A stretch of DNA of 64,000 nucleotides from SAR324 cluster bacterium (GTDB lineage Bacteria > SAR324 > XYD2-FULL-50-16). Location of the stretch: contig JANQGX010000074.1 in NCBI GenBank assembly GCA_028282885.1, positions 1 through 64,000 on the forward strand, read 5' to 3'. The translations under genes and the position numbers were made by a program. The first letter of the stretch is position 1, and the number at the start of each line of letters is the position of its first letter. Under the pieces are notes generated by a model. The model did no database searches, had not been told where the DNA came from, and saw only the letters and a list, made by a program, of their open reading frames with translations. Positions 54,543 through 62,052 of this stretch are shown here, piece after piece.

Positions 54543-54627
54543 GATAGACAAGAACTTATTTTTTTACGATTGTTAAACATATCCAAGGCAAGCGTCTTGT
54601 TTTGAGATTTAATAAAGAGGTATGGAT

Positions 54628-55035
54628 ATGAAATGGATCAGTCATTATCTGAAAGTGGCGTCGGTTCTCTTCTGTTCATTTGCATTCGCAATTACCTATG
54701 GTTATGCCCAGGCGGCAAAAGATTCAGGTAACATGTATACCAAATGGATCACATTGGCATTATTGGGTAAGAATCAGGCGGAGATCGAGTATTATTTTAG
54801 AAATGAGAAAGAAGCAGCGATTCAGAGGGTTAAACAGCGAATTCGATTTGCCGTACTGGAGAATCTTCGTCGATCCGGCATTAAATCAATGATAGATAAC
54901 AGCTCGGATGCGGACGATTTCAATGTCATCATTACCAAAATACTATTGGAAATCCGCTATGTCGGATTGGAACACGACCCCGATTTACTGCTGTCCATAA
55001 AAGAAGAATTTGGCATAGAGATTCGAAATTTATAA
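54628..55035 (+). CDS. small secreted protein under sigma-28 control
   Basis: I do not recognise the family. A signal peptide (YLKVASVLFCSFAFAITYGYAQA) is followed by a compact alpha/beta domain of about 105 residues: AEIEYYFRNEKEAAIQRVKQRIRFAVLENLRR, then NVIITKILLEIRYVGL and SIKEEFGIEIRNL. Charged amphipathic helices dominate and there are no mature cysteines. Two tandem sigma-28 promoters stand directly upstream, which places it in the late flagellar/chemotaxis regulon. It could be an envelope or periplasmic factor for motility. I chose ATG 54628, which has AGAGG at proper spacing; the ATG at 54622 is too close to that site. Confidence 0.8.
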   Translation: MKWISHYLKVASVLFCSFAFAITYGYAQAAKDSGNMYTKWITLALLGKNQAEIEYYFRNEKEAAIQRVKQRIRFAVLENLRRSGIKSMIDNSSDADDFNVIITKILLEIRYVGLEHDPDLLLSIKEEFGIEIRNL

Positions 55036-55279
55036 TTGAGCTAAAAAAGCAAGATTACCATCAGAAATATGATCTGCGCCCGCCAACCTGATCTCTAAAA
55101 TTCTCTTCCTGACCGTTGGTTATGACAATATATCAAGGAGGAGAATTTCTCCCCCATCTCATCTCTGCATAAAATAAGCATTGCTTTGTTAGTTGATATT
55201 CATGTAGAAATGGATGAGATTCTTTTGTTTACCACCGGCCTGTTGAATAACTTCCTGTTGAACCAATCTGGGGAACAAG

Positions 55280-55714
55280 ATGAGACAATTCAAAAAAATC
55301 CTTCTAGGGATCGACCTGAATCACTTTTCAGAAGAGGCAATGGTTTTCGCTGCGGACACGGCCGAAATGCGCGGCTCAAGTCTGGTTGTTTTATATGCGC
55401 ACAGGAGTTACATACCGATTGTCAATGTCTCGTTGCCCAAGGGAACTATTCAGAAGGACGAAGAGGAATATAAATCCGAATTGACGGAGTTATGTAAAAA
55501 ACACATTGGTGACAAGGTTGCCTGGGAGGCTGTGGTCATTGAAGGCAGACCTGTTTATCAGACTATTCTGCGAGCTGCGGAAAAGCTTGAGTCCGATTTG
55601 ATCATCGTCGGGGAACATGATCGACATGAACTTGATGAAATACTATTGGGGTCCAACACCGAGAAGATAGTCCGGTATGCAAAATGCTCGGTTTTTGTAT
55701 TGCGGAAAACCTAA
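55280..55714 (+). CDS. universal stress protein (UspA family)
   Basis: A 144-aa single-domain protein with the UspA fold: KKILLGIDLNHFSEEAMVFA (Asp12), LVVLYAH, and the C-terminal DLIIVGEHDRHELDEILLGSNTEKIVRYAKCSVFVLR. In ATP-binding members the loop reads G-x2-G-x9-G-S/T. Here the second Gly is an Asp (GEHD) while LLGSN is kept, so nucleotide binding may be altered. GGGGAA lies ahead of the ATG. Its last four bases overlap the stop of the convergent pyrC gene. Confidence 0.92.
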   Translation: MRQFKKILLGIDLNHFSEEAMVFAADTAEMRGSSLVVLYAHRSYIPIVNVSLPKGTIQKDEEEYKSELTELCKKHIGDKVAWEAVVIEGRPVYQTILRAAEKLESDLIIVGEHDRHELDEILLGSNTEKIVRYAKCSVFVLRKT

Positions 55715-56754
55715 TTCTCACCTTCATCCAGGCACCAGGAAGCGGTCTTCCCTGCCATCAGCGGAACCACCCATTGATCACCGGATGGGTACTTGCCCGG
55801 GATTTCAGTTTCCCGGCTGACAAACTTGAGTCTCTGGTGGTTTTTCGATAGTCCGTAAAAATCCGCTCCAAATACCGAACAAAATCCTTCGATTCGATCC
55901 AACCTGTCTGCCTTGGCAAATAGCTCGATACACAAGGGCATTGCCACGGGAGCTGAATAGATCCCTGCGTTTCCGGAATTATCTTCTTTGTCGGTCTGTA
56001 AATGGGGCGCGCTGTCCGTCCCCAGGAAAAATTTGGAATTTCCGCTGGTTGCAGCCTCCAGAAGACACAACCTGTCTTCTTCTGTCTTGACAATCGGTAA
56101 ACAGTAGTGATGCGGTTTGATTCCCCCGACGAGCAGATCGTTCCTGTTGAGCAGCAGATGATGCACGGTAATAGTACCGGCGATGTGAGCAGGGCTTTCC
56201 CTGATAAAGTCGACTGCCTCCCTGGTTGTCAAATGCTCCAGCACAATTCTCAAAGAAGGATAACGTTTTGTCAGTGGCAGCAATATTCTGTCGATAAACA
56301 CTTTCTCCCGGTCAAAAATATCAACATTGTCATCAACCACTTCACCATGAATCGATAGGGGCATATCAACTTTCTGCATCATTTCGAAGACCACATCGGC
56401 CTGCCTTATTTCTCTTATTCCATGACTGGAGTGGGTGGTCGCTCCTGCCGGGTACATTTTGATGGCAGCCAGATCCTCGCATTCTTTTGCCTTTTTAATC
56501 AGTTCCGGTTTTGTTTCGGCGGTGAGGTATAACGTCATCAATGGCTGAAACGAGTTATCCGGTTCCAATGAGTTCAGGATACGTTTTTTATAGGCAATAG
56601 CCTGATCTATATTAATGATTGGAACCTTCAAATTAGGCATGACGAGTGCCCTCTGAAAATACTTCGCAGTATGGTTGACGACTGATTCCATTAGGGTCTG
56701 ATCTCGAAGATGGAGGTGCCAATCATCGGGTTTGATAATGGTAATTGATCTCAT
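55711..56754 (-). CDS. pyrC: dihydroorotase PyrC (class II)
   Basis: PyrC closes carbamoyl aspartate to dihydroorotate in pyrimidine synthesis. The metal site is complete: DDWHLHLRD (His14 and His16), LAAIKMYPAGATT with the carboxylated lysine, LSIHGEV, VLEHLTT and the catalytic Asp in LGTDSAPHL. The length of 347 aa matches the E. coli class II enzyme. It is monomeric or dimeric and cytosolic. No other pyr gene is adjacent. It is divergent from the YjbQ gene across 346 bp and overlaps the universal stress gene end by 4 nt. Confidence 0.97.
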   Translation of the reverse strand: MRSITIIKPDDWHLHLRDQTLMESVVNHTAKYFQRALVMPNLKVPIINIDQAIAYKKRILNSLEPDNSFQPLMTLYLTAETKPELIKKAKECEDLAAIKMYPAGATTHSSHGIREIRQADVVFEMMQKVDMPLSIHGEVVDDNVDIFDREKVFIDRILLPLTKRYPSLRIVLEHLTTREAVDFIRESPAHIAGTITVHHLLLNRNDLLVGGIKPHHYCLPIVKTEEDRLCLLEAATSGNSKFFLGTDSAPHLQTDKEDNSGNAGIYSAPVAMPLCIELFAKADRLDRIEGFCSVFGADFYGLSKNHQRLKFVSRETEIPGKYPSGDQWVVPLMAGKTASWCLDEGEN

Positions 56755-57100
56755 GATGGATGGTCATTGGAGAATTTCCTGACATGCGGCAATCGTTGGA
56801 TCGGATCACGCAGGGAGCTGATCATGGACTGTCTTTGTAAATGGCAGGAAAGAGATTGTTGCTTTCGGTAACAAAGATTGTCTTAAACAGATTTGACAAT
56901 ATCAAGACAAATAAAATAAATCAAAGACAGGAATCCGGGGGAGGGCAGTTTTTATGATTGATTTATGTTTCCACTTACGGAAATTTTGAGACTGATTTTA
57001 ATGACAAAGAAGGATCTCGGATCCCGGCTCCCATCGATTCTGCTGATTGATTCGTCGGTAAACATTTATAAGTTCGGTGAATTAGATTCGTGATTCAAAT
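56755..57100 (+). other. pyrC-yjbQ intergenic region
   Basis: About 346 bp without a supported gene. A perfect -35 TTGACA is at 56893-56898, with A/T-rich sequence at the -10 distance (ATAAAT at 56916-56921, only a moderate match). A 30-codon frame from ATG 57001 to a TGA ending at 57093 lacks a ribosome binding site and is not called as a gene. Confidence 0.4.
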
Positions 57101-57508
57101 ATGCAAACAGTCATCAGGGTGAAAACAAATCTCAGGGAACAACTGGTAGATATCACTCAGCAGGTTTCAGAGGCGGTATCGAAAAGCGGTGTTGATTCAG
57201 GAATCGTGAATGTCTACTCGCAGGGAGCGACCTCTGCCGTTATGATCCAGGAAAACTGGGATGACAGCGTTCAATCGGATGTCATCAGTCTCTTGCGGGA
57301 AGTTATCCCCAGGGGAGTCTGGCTGCATGATCAACAGGATGGTAACGGGGATTCTCATTTGAAGGCAGGATTGGTTGGTCCCAATGAAACCATTCCCATC
57401 ATTGACGGTCAATTGGGCCTCTCTACGTGGCAGAACATTTTCCTTTGTGAGTTCGATGGTCCCTGCCAGGAGCGATCGATCATCTGTACCGTCATTTCCG
57501 ACCGATAA
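57101..57508 (+). CDS. YjbQ/UPF0047 family protein
   Basis: A 135-aa single-domain protein of the YjbQ family, which some members link to a weak thiamine-phosphate synthase activity; the true role is unclear. Seen here are VIRVKTNLREQLVDITQQVSEAV at the start, then GIVNVYSQGATSAVMIQEN, HLKAGLVGPNETIPIIDGQLGLSTWQNIFLCEFDGP near the end, and a short basic tail. The usual GNGHAHL reads GNGDSHL, changing one of the conserved histidines. The gene is 27 bp ahead of the TPR gene and probably shares its transcript. Confidence 0.9.
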   Translation: MQTVIRVKTNLREQLVDITQQVSEAVSKSGVDSGIVNVYSQGATSAVMIQENWDDSVQSDVISLLREVIPRGVWLHDQQDGNGDSHLKAGLVGPNETIPIIDGQLGLSTWQNIFLCEFDGPCQERSIICTVISDR

Positions 57509-57535
57509 AATTTCAAAGCAATCCTGGGAGGGAAC

Positions 57536-58360
57536 ATGTTGAAAAAGTACAGTCTAACAAGTTACCGGAGCAAGGGAAATAAGATCAGACATTTATCAAT
57601 GATATCGGGATGGTTTTTAATCGTTCTGTTGCTATCGTTGTCCTCATTTGCCGGGGATGGTATTGATCGGCTGGTGTTGGCAAATTATCTGGAGACTAAC
57701 GGGGATCAATTCTATCACACCAAGGAAATCCCGGGAAATCTCAAACTGGCTTTGAAACAGTATAAGAAAGCATTGAAGTATCGAGCGGAAAAATCTGATA
57801 TTGAATGGAAAATAGTCAGATGTTATTGGGTTCTGGCGCAGAAAACCTCCAATGAAAGGGAACTAAATTTGTATCATAAGGAGGGAATCCGTTACGGTAA
57901 AGCGGCAGTTAAAAACAACAGCGAAAACTCAAACGCCCACCTCTGGTATGCTATGATCGTTGGTTCCGGTGCAATGCGGCAGGGTGTGGTTAGAACCCTG
58001 TATAACAGGGAAATCATCAAATCCGGTCTGGAAAAGGCGATTTCTCTGAATCCCCGAAATACAAATGCCTATGTCGGCCTGGCCGGATGGTATTTTTATG
58101 TGCCAGCGATTCTGGGCGGAGATAAAAGCGAGGCATTGAGATTGATAAATAAGGCCATTAAGCTGGAGCCGAATTATACATCAGCCAGATTGGTAAAAGC
58201 TGAGTTCCTGATATCAGAAGAGAGCTATGACAAGGCCACCCGGGAACTGAATCTGCTGTTGGCTGTAAAGAAACCGGTTATCAGGGGAGATGGCGTTGAA
58301 GATAAAAGAAAAGCTGCGGAATTACTGGCTGAACTAAAAGAGATCCGGAAAAACGGCTAA
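57536..58360 (+). CDS. TPR-repeat protein, membrane-anchored or exported
   Basis: A 274-aa protein. A hydrophobic N-terminal segment (MISGWFLIVLLLSLSSFAGDG) ends in a possible signal-peptidase site. Three to four TPR-like helix pairs follow: LKLALKQYKKALKYRAEKSDIEWKIVRCYWVLAQ, then EGIRYGKAAVKNNSENSNAHLWYAMIVG, KSGLEKAISLNPRNTNAYVGLAGWYFY, and SEALRLINKAIKLEPNYTSARLVKAEFL. The GGDKSEAL motif is typical of periplasmic TPR proteins that build large complexes. GGGAGG precedes the ATG. Its stop overlaps the convergent HD-domain gene by 4 nt. Confidence 0.85.
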   Translation: MLKKYSLTSYRSKGNKIRHLSMISGWFLIVLLLSLSSFAGDGIDRLVLANYLETNGDQFYHTKEIPGNLKLALKQYKKALKYRAEKSDIEWKIVRCYWVLAQKTSNERELNLYHKEGIRYGKAAVKNNSENSNAHLWYAMIVGSGAMRQGVVRTLYNREIIKSGLEKAISLNPRNTNAYVGLAGWYFYVPAILGGDKSEALRLINKAIKLEPNYTSARLVKAEFLISEESYDKATRELNLLLAVKKPVIRGDGVEDKRKAAELLAELKEIRKNG

Positions 58361-59679
58361 GGGTTCAATTCACCGTCGATCAACTCGATTGCACGTTCAT
58401 AATCCTCCCTATGGACGTATAATTGATAGATTTCAATTAATTTCTCTCTACGACCCAACAGTGAGGATCTATCGGCTAAGGGTTTCACCATCGTTTTTCC
58501 AAATTCTTTTTCAACAACCAGTATGGTTTCCTGATCGGTTTTTCCATTATCCAGTTGTGATGAATACTGATTGGAAGAATGCGCCAGGATGGTCTCAATT
58601 GAGTGTTTGCGAAGCAGTTTGTCCACACGGTTCAATATCGTCAGCCGCTCCGGCTCTCCTTCATAAACCCTGATCAATCCTTTTGCCGGTATCCGGTTGA
58701 AAATCTTCCCCGACCATTTCTTGTGTCTATTCGCTCTGAACTCCTCCATCAACCTGGTTTCAGTCAGATTGAGGAAATTATCGATGGTACCGTCTATCCG
58801 ATAGTTAATTTCTTTCTTATTGAACGCCTCGATCAAATAATGACGATAAGCTCCCAGGGATTTGTGAAAGTAAATTTGGTAAAACATATGGACACGAGCC
58901 AGCAGAAAGGCTTCGTAAGAGGGGACACCCTCACCGTCAATGGTGAGCAAAAACTGCCGGGATTTCTCTTCCAGGCTGCAGCTGAAAGAGTTGATCAGAC
59001 GCTCCAGATCATATTTACCGTAAGGGACGCCGGCAAAATAAGAATCACGCAACAGGTAGTCCATTCGATCCACATCTATTTCACCGTTTATCAGTTGACA
59101 TAACAAGGGATAGATGGAGGGGTTACCGTTTTTGTCAAGCATCCTCACGGTAGGTTTTTGATTTTTCGACAGAATGGAGATGATATCTTCCGCTTCATTT
59201 GGGGTCAGTATCTTCTGATCCTCGGCCAGGTAATGGATAATCATATGTGAGAAATCCTCATGCGTGGCCTGACGATCGGTTTTAACAGAAGCAAAAATTG
59301 GTGTTTCGAGTTTGGATATTTGGGGAAGTAATGATTCTGCAGCGTGGGAGAAGGGAGGATGGCCGATATCGTGCAAAAGGGCGGACAACCTCAATATCTG
59401 ACGAAAATAATCCAAACTCTCGTCAGAGTAGTATTCCGGCAAAGGACTATATGGATTTCTGCCCAACTGGTCAAATACCAACCCTGCCAGATGAATGGAG
59501 CCGATGGAATGTGAAAAACGGGTATGAACGGCTCCCGGAAAGACAAATGAAGCAAATCCGAGCTGCGAAATATGTCTTAATCGCTGGAGGAAAGGGCTGT
59601 CGATCAGCTTTAACTCACGATCGTTGAGATAAACCGATCCGTGAATGGGGCACCTGATAAGCGATAATTTAGGTTTCAT
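58357..59679 (-). CDS. HD-domain phosphohydrolase (SAMHD1/YwfO-like)
   Basis: A 440-aa protein of the HD superfamily group related to SAMHD1 and bacterial YwfO. It has the N-terminal RCPIHGSVYLNDRELKLIDSPFLQRLRHI, the first metal His in HTRFSHSIG, the HD pair in LLHDIGHPPFSHAAE, and the last Asp in NGEIDVDRMDYLLRD. All four metal ligands are present, so a dNTP or nucleotide phosphohydrolase activity is plausible but the substrate is unproved. The helical C-terminal half is typical. It overlaps the RDD gene by 11 nt and closes the minus-strand unit ptsN - EIIA - RDD - HD. Confidence 0.9.
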   Translation of the reverse strand: MKPKLSLIRCPIHGSVYLNDRELKLIDSPFLQRLRHISQLGFASFVFPGAVHTRFSHSIGSIHLAGLVFDQLGRNPYSPLPEYYSDESLDYFRQILRLSALLHDIGHPPFSHAAESLLPQISKLETPIFASVKTDRQATHEDFSHMIIHYLAEDQKILTPNEAEDIISILSKNQKPTVRMLDKNGNPSIYPLLCQLINGEIDVDRMDYLLRDSYFAGVPYGKYDLERLINSFSCSLEEKSRQFLLTIDGEGVPSYEAFLLARVHMFYQIYFHKSLGAYRHYLIEAFNKKEINYRIDGTIDNFLNLTETRLMEEFRANRHKKWSGKIFNRIPAKGLIRVYEGEPERLTILNRVDKLLRKHSIETILAHSSNQYSSQLDNGKTDQETILVVEKEFGKTMVKPLADRSSLLGRREKLIEIYQLYVHREDYERAIELIDGELNP

Positions 59680-60034
59680 TTCTGATCACCCTTGTTCCGC
59701 TGATTCTATCATGCAGTGGCAGAGGTGCTGTGCAAATGACGTTGATGAACAGAAATGGCAGTAGCACCACGAACAGGATTTCCCGAAGCACCAGGGATAT
59801 AATCAGCGCTCCTCCCCTTTTGGGGCATTCCACTGACAGCGAAAAACTGAATTTTCCCAGGGTTTTCCCTTTAAAAACGGCAACTGTCAGATTATACAGA
59901 AGAAACCATATCAGGAGATTTATCTGAAGTGAAGTGAAGATCGTTTCAGAAACCCTGACCAGCAGTCCTATCATCATGATGTCCATTGATCTGGCCAGCA
60001 GTCGAACTAAGTAGTGGTTTTTTGTCGGCTCCAT
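59669..60034 (-). CDS. RDD family membrane protein
   Basis: A 121-aa protein with two to three membrane segments. The RDD family is named for Arg-Asp-Asp, which here is seen only as LLARSMDIMMIGLLV at the start, with Ser where the first D often sits. The middle has FKGKTLGKFSFSLSV, the typical second landmark. It may be a small transporter or membrane scaffold; some members exchange ions. It sits between the EIIA gene (7 bp) and the HD gene (11-nt overlap), so it is translationally tied to both. Confidence 0.75.
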   Translation of the reverse strand: MEPTKNHYLVRLLARSMDIMMIGLLVRVSETIFTSLQINLLIWFLLYNLTVAVFKGKTLGKFSFSLSVECPKRGGALIISLVLREILFVVLLPFLFINVICTAPLPLHDRISGTRVIRNET

Positions 60035-60041
60035 AAACGAC

Positions 60042-60443
60042 CTATTCCAGGAATTCTCCGGCTATCAGGATTGCATCACTTCCCGCTTGCCTCGCGCCTT
60101 TGCACAGCTCATCGAAACCCTTGTCTTCAGGTTGAGTCAACAAATAAGCCAGCATAGGCAGATTCAGCCCGGTGATCACCTCAATCTTATCTTTTTGTAC
60201 AAAAGGGATGGCAATATTGCTTGGAGTTCCTCCGAACAGATCGGTCAGGATGATGGTTGGTTGGTTCGACTTCAGTGATTCGATAGCGGATTTTACCTTC
60301 AGCGAATACTCACCGAGGTCTTCCTGCAGATCAAAGCAGACGGGAAGCGCTCTACCCTTTTGCCCTGTTATGGCCTCGGCTATTTCAACAAACTCTTTCG
60401 CAAGATTTCCATGGGTGATGACGAGGATGTTTGCCATTCTCAA
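60042..60443 (-). CDS. PTS mannose/fructose-type EIIA domain protein
   Basis: A 133-aa single EIIA-Man domain. The phosphorylated histidine is His11 in ILVITHGNLAKEFVEIAEAI. The second landmark is IILTDLFGGTPSNIA near residue 90, and NLPMLAYLL follows. No EIIB, EIIC or EIID component is next to it, so it is probably regulatory rather than a sugar uptake unit. This is seen for many deltaproteobacterial EIIA-Man proteins that pair with PtsN and HPr. It lies 43 bp downstream of ptsN on the same strand. Confidence 0.92.
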   Translation of the reverse strand: MRMANILVITHGNLAKEFVEIAEAITGQKGRALPVCFDLQEDLGEYSLKVKSAIESLKSNQPTIILTDLFGGTPSNIAIPFVQKDKIEVITGLNLPMLAYLLTQPEDKGFDELCKGARQAGSDAILIAGEFLE

Positions 60444-60486
60444 ACCAGGTGTGTTGGAGCCGTGATAGAGCTAATGTCAATACCTT

Positions 60487-60939
60487 TCACTCGGATTCTG
60501 CAATCTGTTGTAAGACTTCTTTAGAGGTATCAAGAGACAGCAGCTTTTCTTTAAGGGCATCTTCCCTGAAAAGTCGAACAATCTTGGCACTTGCTTTCAG
60601 GTGCTCCGATCCGCCTTTTTCCGGGGCTACGAGCAGGAAAAAGAAATGAGCCGGTTTACCGTCCAGCGATTGAAAGTCGATTCCTTCCTTGGAGATTCCC
60701 AAGACGATGCAAACTTCTTCGACTTCAGAACTTTTGCAATGAGGGATCGCAATTCCCGAGCCGATGCCGGTCGTTTTTAACCGTTCTCTCTCTTCCAGCA
60801 TCTCAATGATGTTTTTGGCATCAGAAATCTTGGTGGTCTTGGTCAGCAACTCGACCAGATTTCTGATTATTTCACTTTTGTCTCCTGCTGTGAGGTTCAT
60901 CAAGATACCGGATTCACAGAGGTAATCAGCTAATTTCAT
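60487..60939 (-). CDS. ptsN: nitrogen-type PTS EIIA protein PtsN
   Basis: PtsN accepts phosphate from NPr/HPr and regulates potassium, nitrogen and stress responses. A 150-aa EIIA-Ntr domain has the active His67 in GSGIAIPHCKS, and ISKEGIDFQSLDGKPAHFFFLLVAPE with the usual C-terminal pattern LKASAKIVRLFRE. It is the first gene of the minus-strand set that continues with EIIA-Man, RDD and HD proteins. The expected neighbours hprK, rapZ and ptsH are not in the window. The upstream 134 bp must hold the promoter. Confidence 0.94.
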   Translation of the reverse strand: MKLADYLCESGILMNLTAGDKSEIIRNLVELLTKTTKISDAKNIIEMLEERERLKTTGIGSGIAIPHCKSSEVEEVCIVLGISKEGIDFQSLDGKPAHFFFLLVAPEKGGSEHLKASAKIVRLFREDALKEKLLSLDTSKEVLQQIAESE

Positions 60940-61073
60940 CTGAATTTGCTTGGTTGTTCAATTATTTACTTTTAACTAGCAATTTTAGTAATTTTTCGAA
61001 ACCTTGTACAAGCTTTTTTTTGAATTTGGTGATCTCTATTGGCTCGGTTCTTTCCTTATCACCGGGATTATTT

Positions 61074-61961
61074 TTACCGCTTGGCAAGGTAGCTGCGCAG
61101 TCCGTCCCTGACTGCTTCGCGGTCTTCTGTGTAGGTTACTCCGAACCATTTTTCCCGGGTGGTCAGCATCTTAATCCTGACTTCTCCACTTGATACAGGG
61201 CTGTCAAGTGCGTCCGTGACGAAGAATTCCGCAGCCGGCTGGTCGCCTTTTTCCGTCAGGAATTCACGGAATCTACCGGTCAGAATCGGAAAGACGTCAG
61301 GCGAAAATCCCCAGAAATTCATCGAGACAATGGTGTCTGGTGTGAGCTCTATTGGTTTTCCATCTACCTCACCGATAATCCCGGATTCAGTCTGTCGAAT
61401 GTTTTTGGTTTCAACGACAGAGACCAGGTAACCATTATCCGCTTTGCAGATCCCCCTGGAAACGCCTCCATGCGCAGAGAGAGTGTTTTCCAATCGGTAG
61501 CCCACCATGGCGAACTCCCTGGAGCCGGGGGAAAACTGCTCCAGCTCCCGGCTGAGTTGCACAAACGCAGAAGAACCATAGAAATCATCGGCATTGATTA
61601 CAGCAAAAGGGGTATCAATAATGGATTGAACCGAAAGCACAGCATGTCCGGTTCCCCATGGTTTGGTTCTTCCTTCCGGGACACTAAAACCGAGTGGTAG
61701 TGAGTGTAACTCCTGAAAAACGCAGTCAACATCGATTCTATTTTGGAATTTGGAAACTACAGTAGATTTTATCTGTTCTTCGATCTCCCGATTAATGATC
61801 AGGATCACTCTACCGAATCCCGCCTCGATCGCATCCTTGATCGACAAATCCATAATGGATTCGTTGTCAGGACCGAAACTGTCAAGTTGTTTATAGCCGC
61901 CATATCTACTTCCCAGGCCGGCGGCAAGTATCACAAGGGCAGGACCATTCATGTTGCTCAT
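61074..61961 (-). CDS. sugar nucleotidyltransferase-like protein
   Basis: A predicted NTP:sugar-phosphate transferase of the GT-A fold. The nucleotide loop is LVILAAGLGSRYGGYKQLDSFGP. The acidic metal motif is AVINADDFYG near residue 115, and GTGHAVLSV and SMNFWGFSPDVF follow. This layout is close to NDP-sugar pyrophosphorylases and MobA-like enzymes acting on sugar phosphates, and the substrate is not clear. I chose ATG 61961 (MSNMNGPALVILAAG, 296 aa). A longer frame up to 62096 would overlap the pentapeptide gene and adds 45 unconserved residues. It could supply activated sugar for the glycan genes in the window. Confidence 0.85.
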   Translation of the reverse strand: MSNMNGPALVILAAGLGSRYGGYKQLDSFGPDNESIMDLSIKDAIEAGFGRVILIINREIEEQIKSTVVSKFQNRIDVDCVFQELHSLPLGFSVPEGRTKPWGTGHAVLSVQSIIDTPFAVINADDFYGSSAFVQLSRELEQFSPGSREFAMVGYRLENTLSAHGGVSRGICKADNGYLVSVVETKNIRQTESGIIGEVDGKPIELTPDTIVSMNFWGFSPDVFPILTGRFREFLTEKGDQPAAEFFVTDALDSPVSSGEVRIKMLTTREKWFGVTYTEDREAVRDGLRSYLAKR

Positions 61962-62052
61962 TTCAGTTTGATAATTTAGTGAGTTTGCTTGGGGGAATTG
62001 ATCATTGGGATGATTTTCATGTTGGACTTCCGTCAAAAGGACCGGCGATTGA

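Noticed and set aside
55186..55473. 95-aa plus-strand frame overlapping the universal stress gene
   Set aside because: Out of frame with the conserved UspA sequence and without family match.
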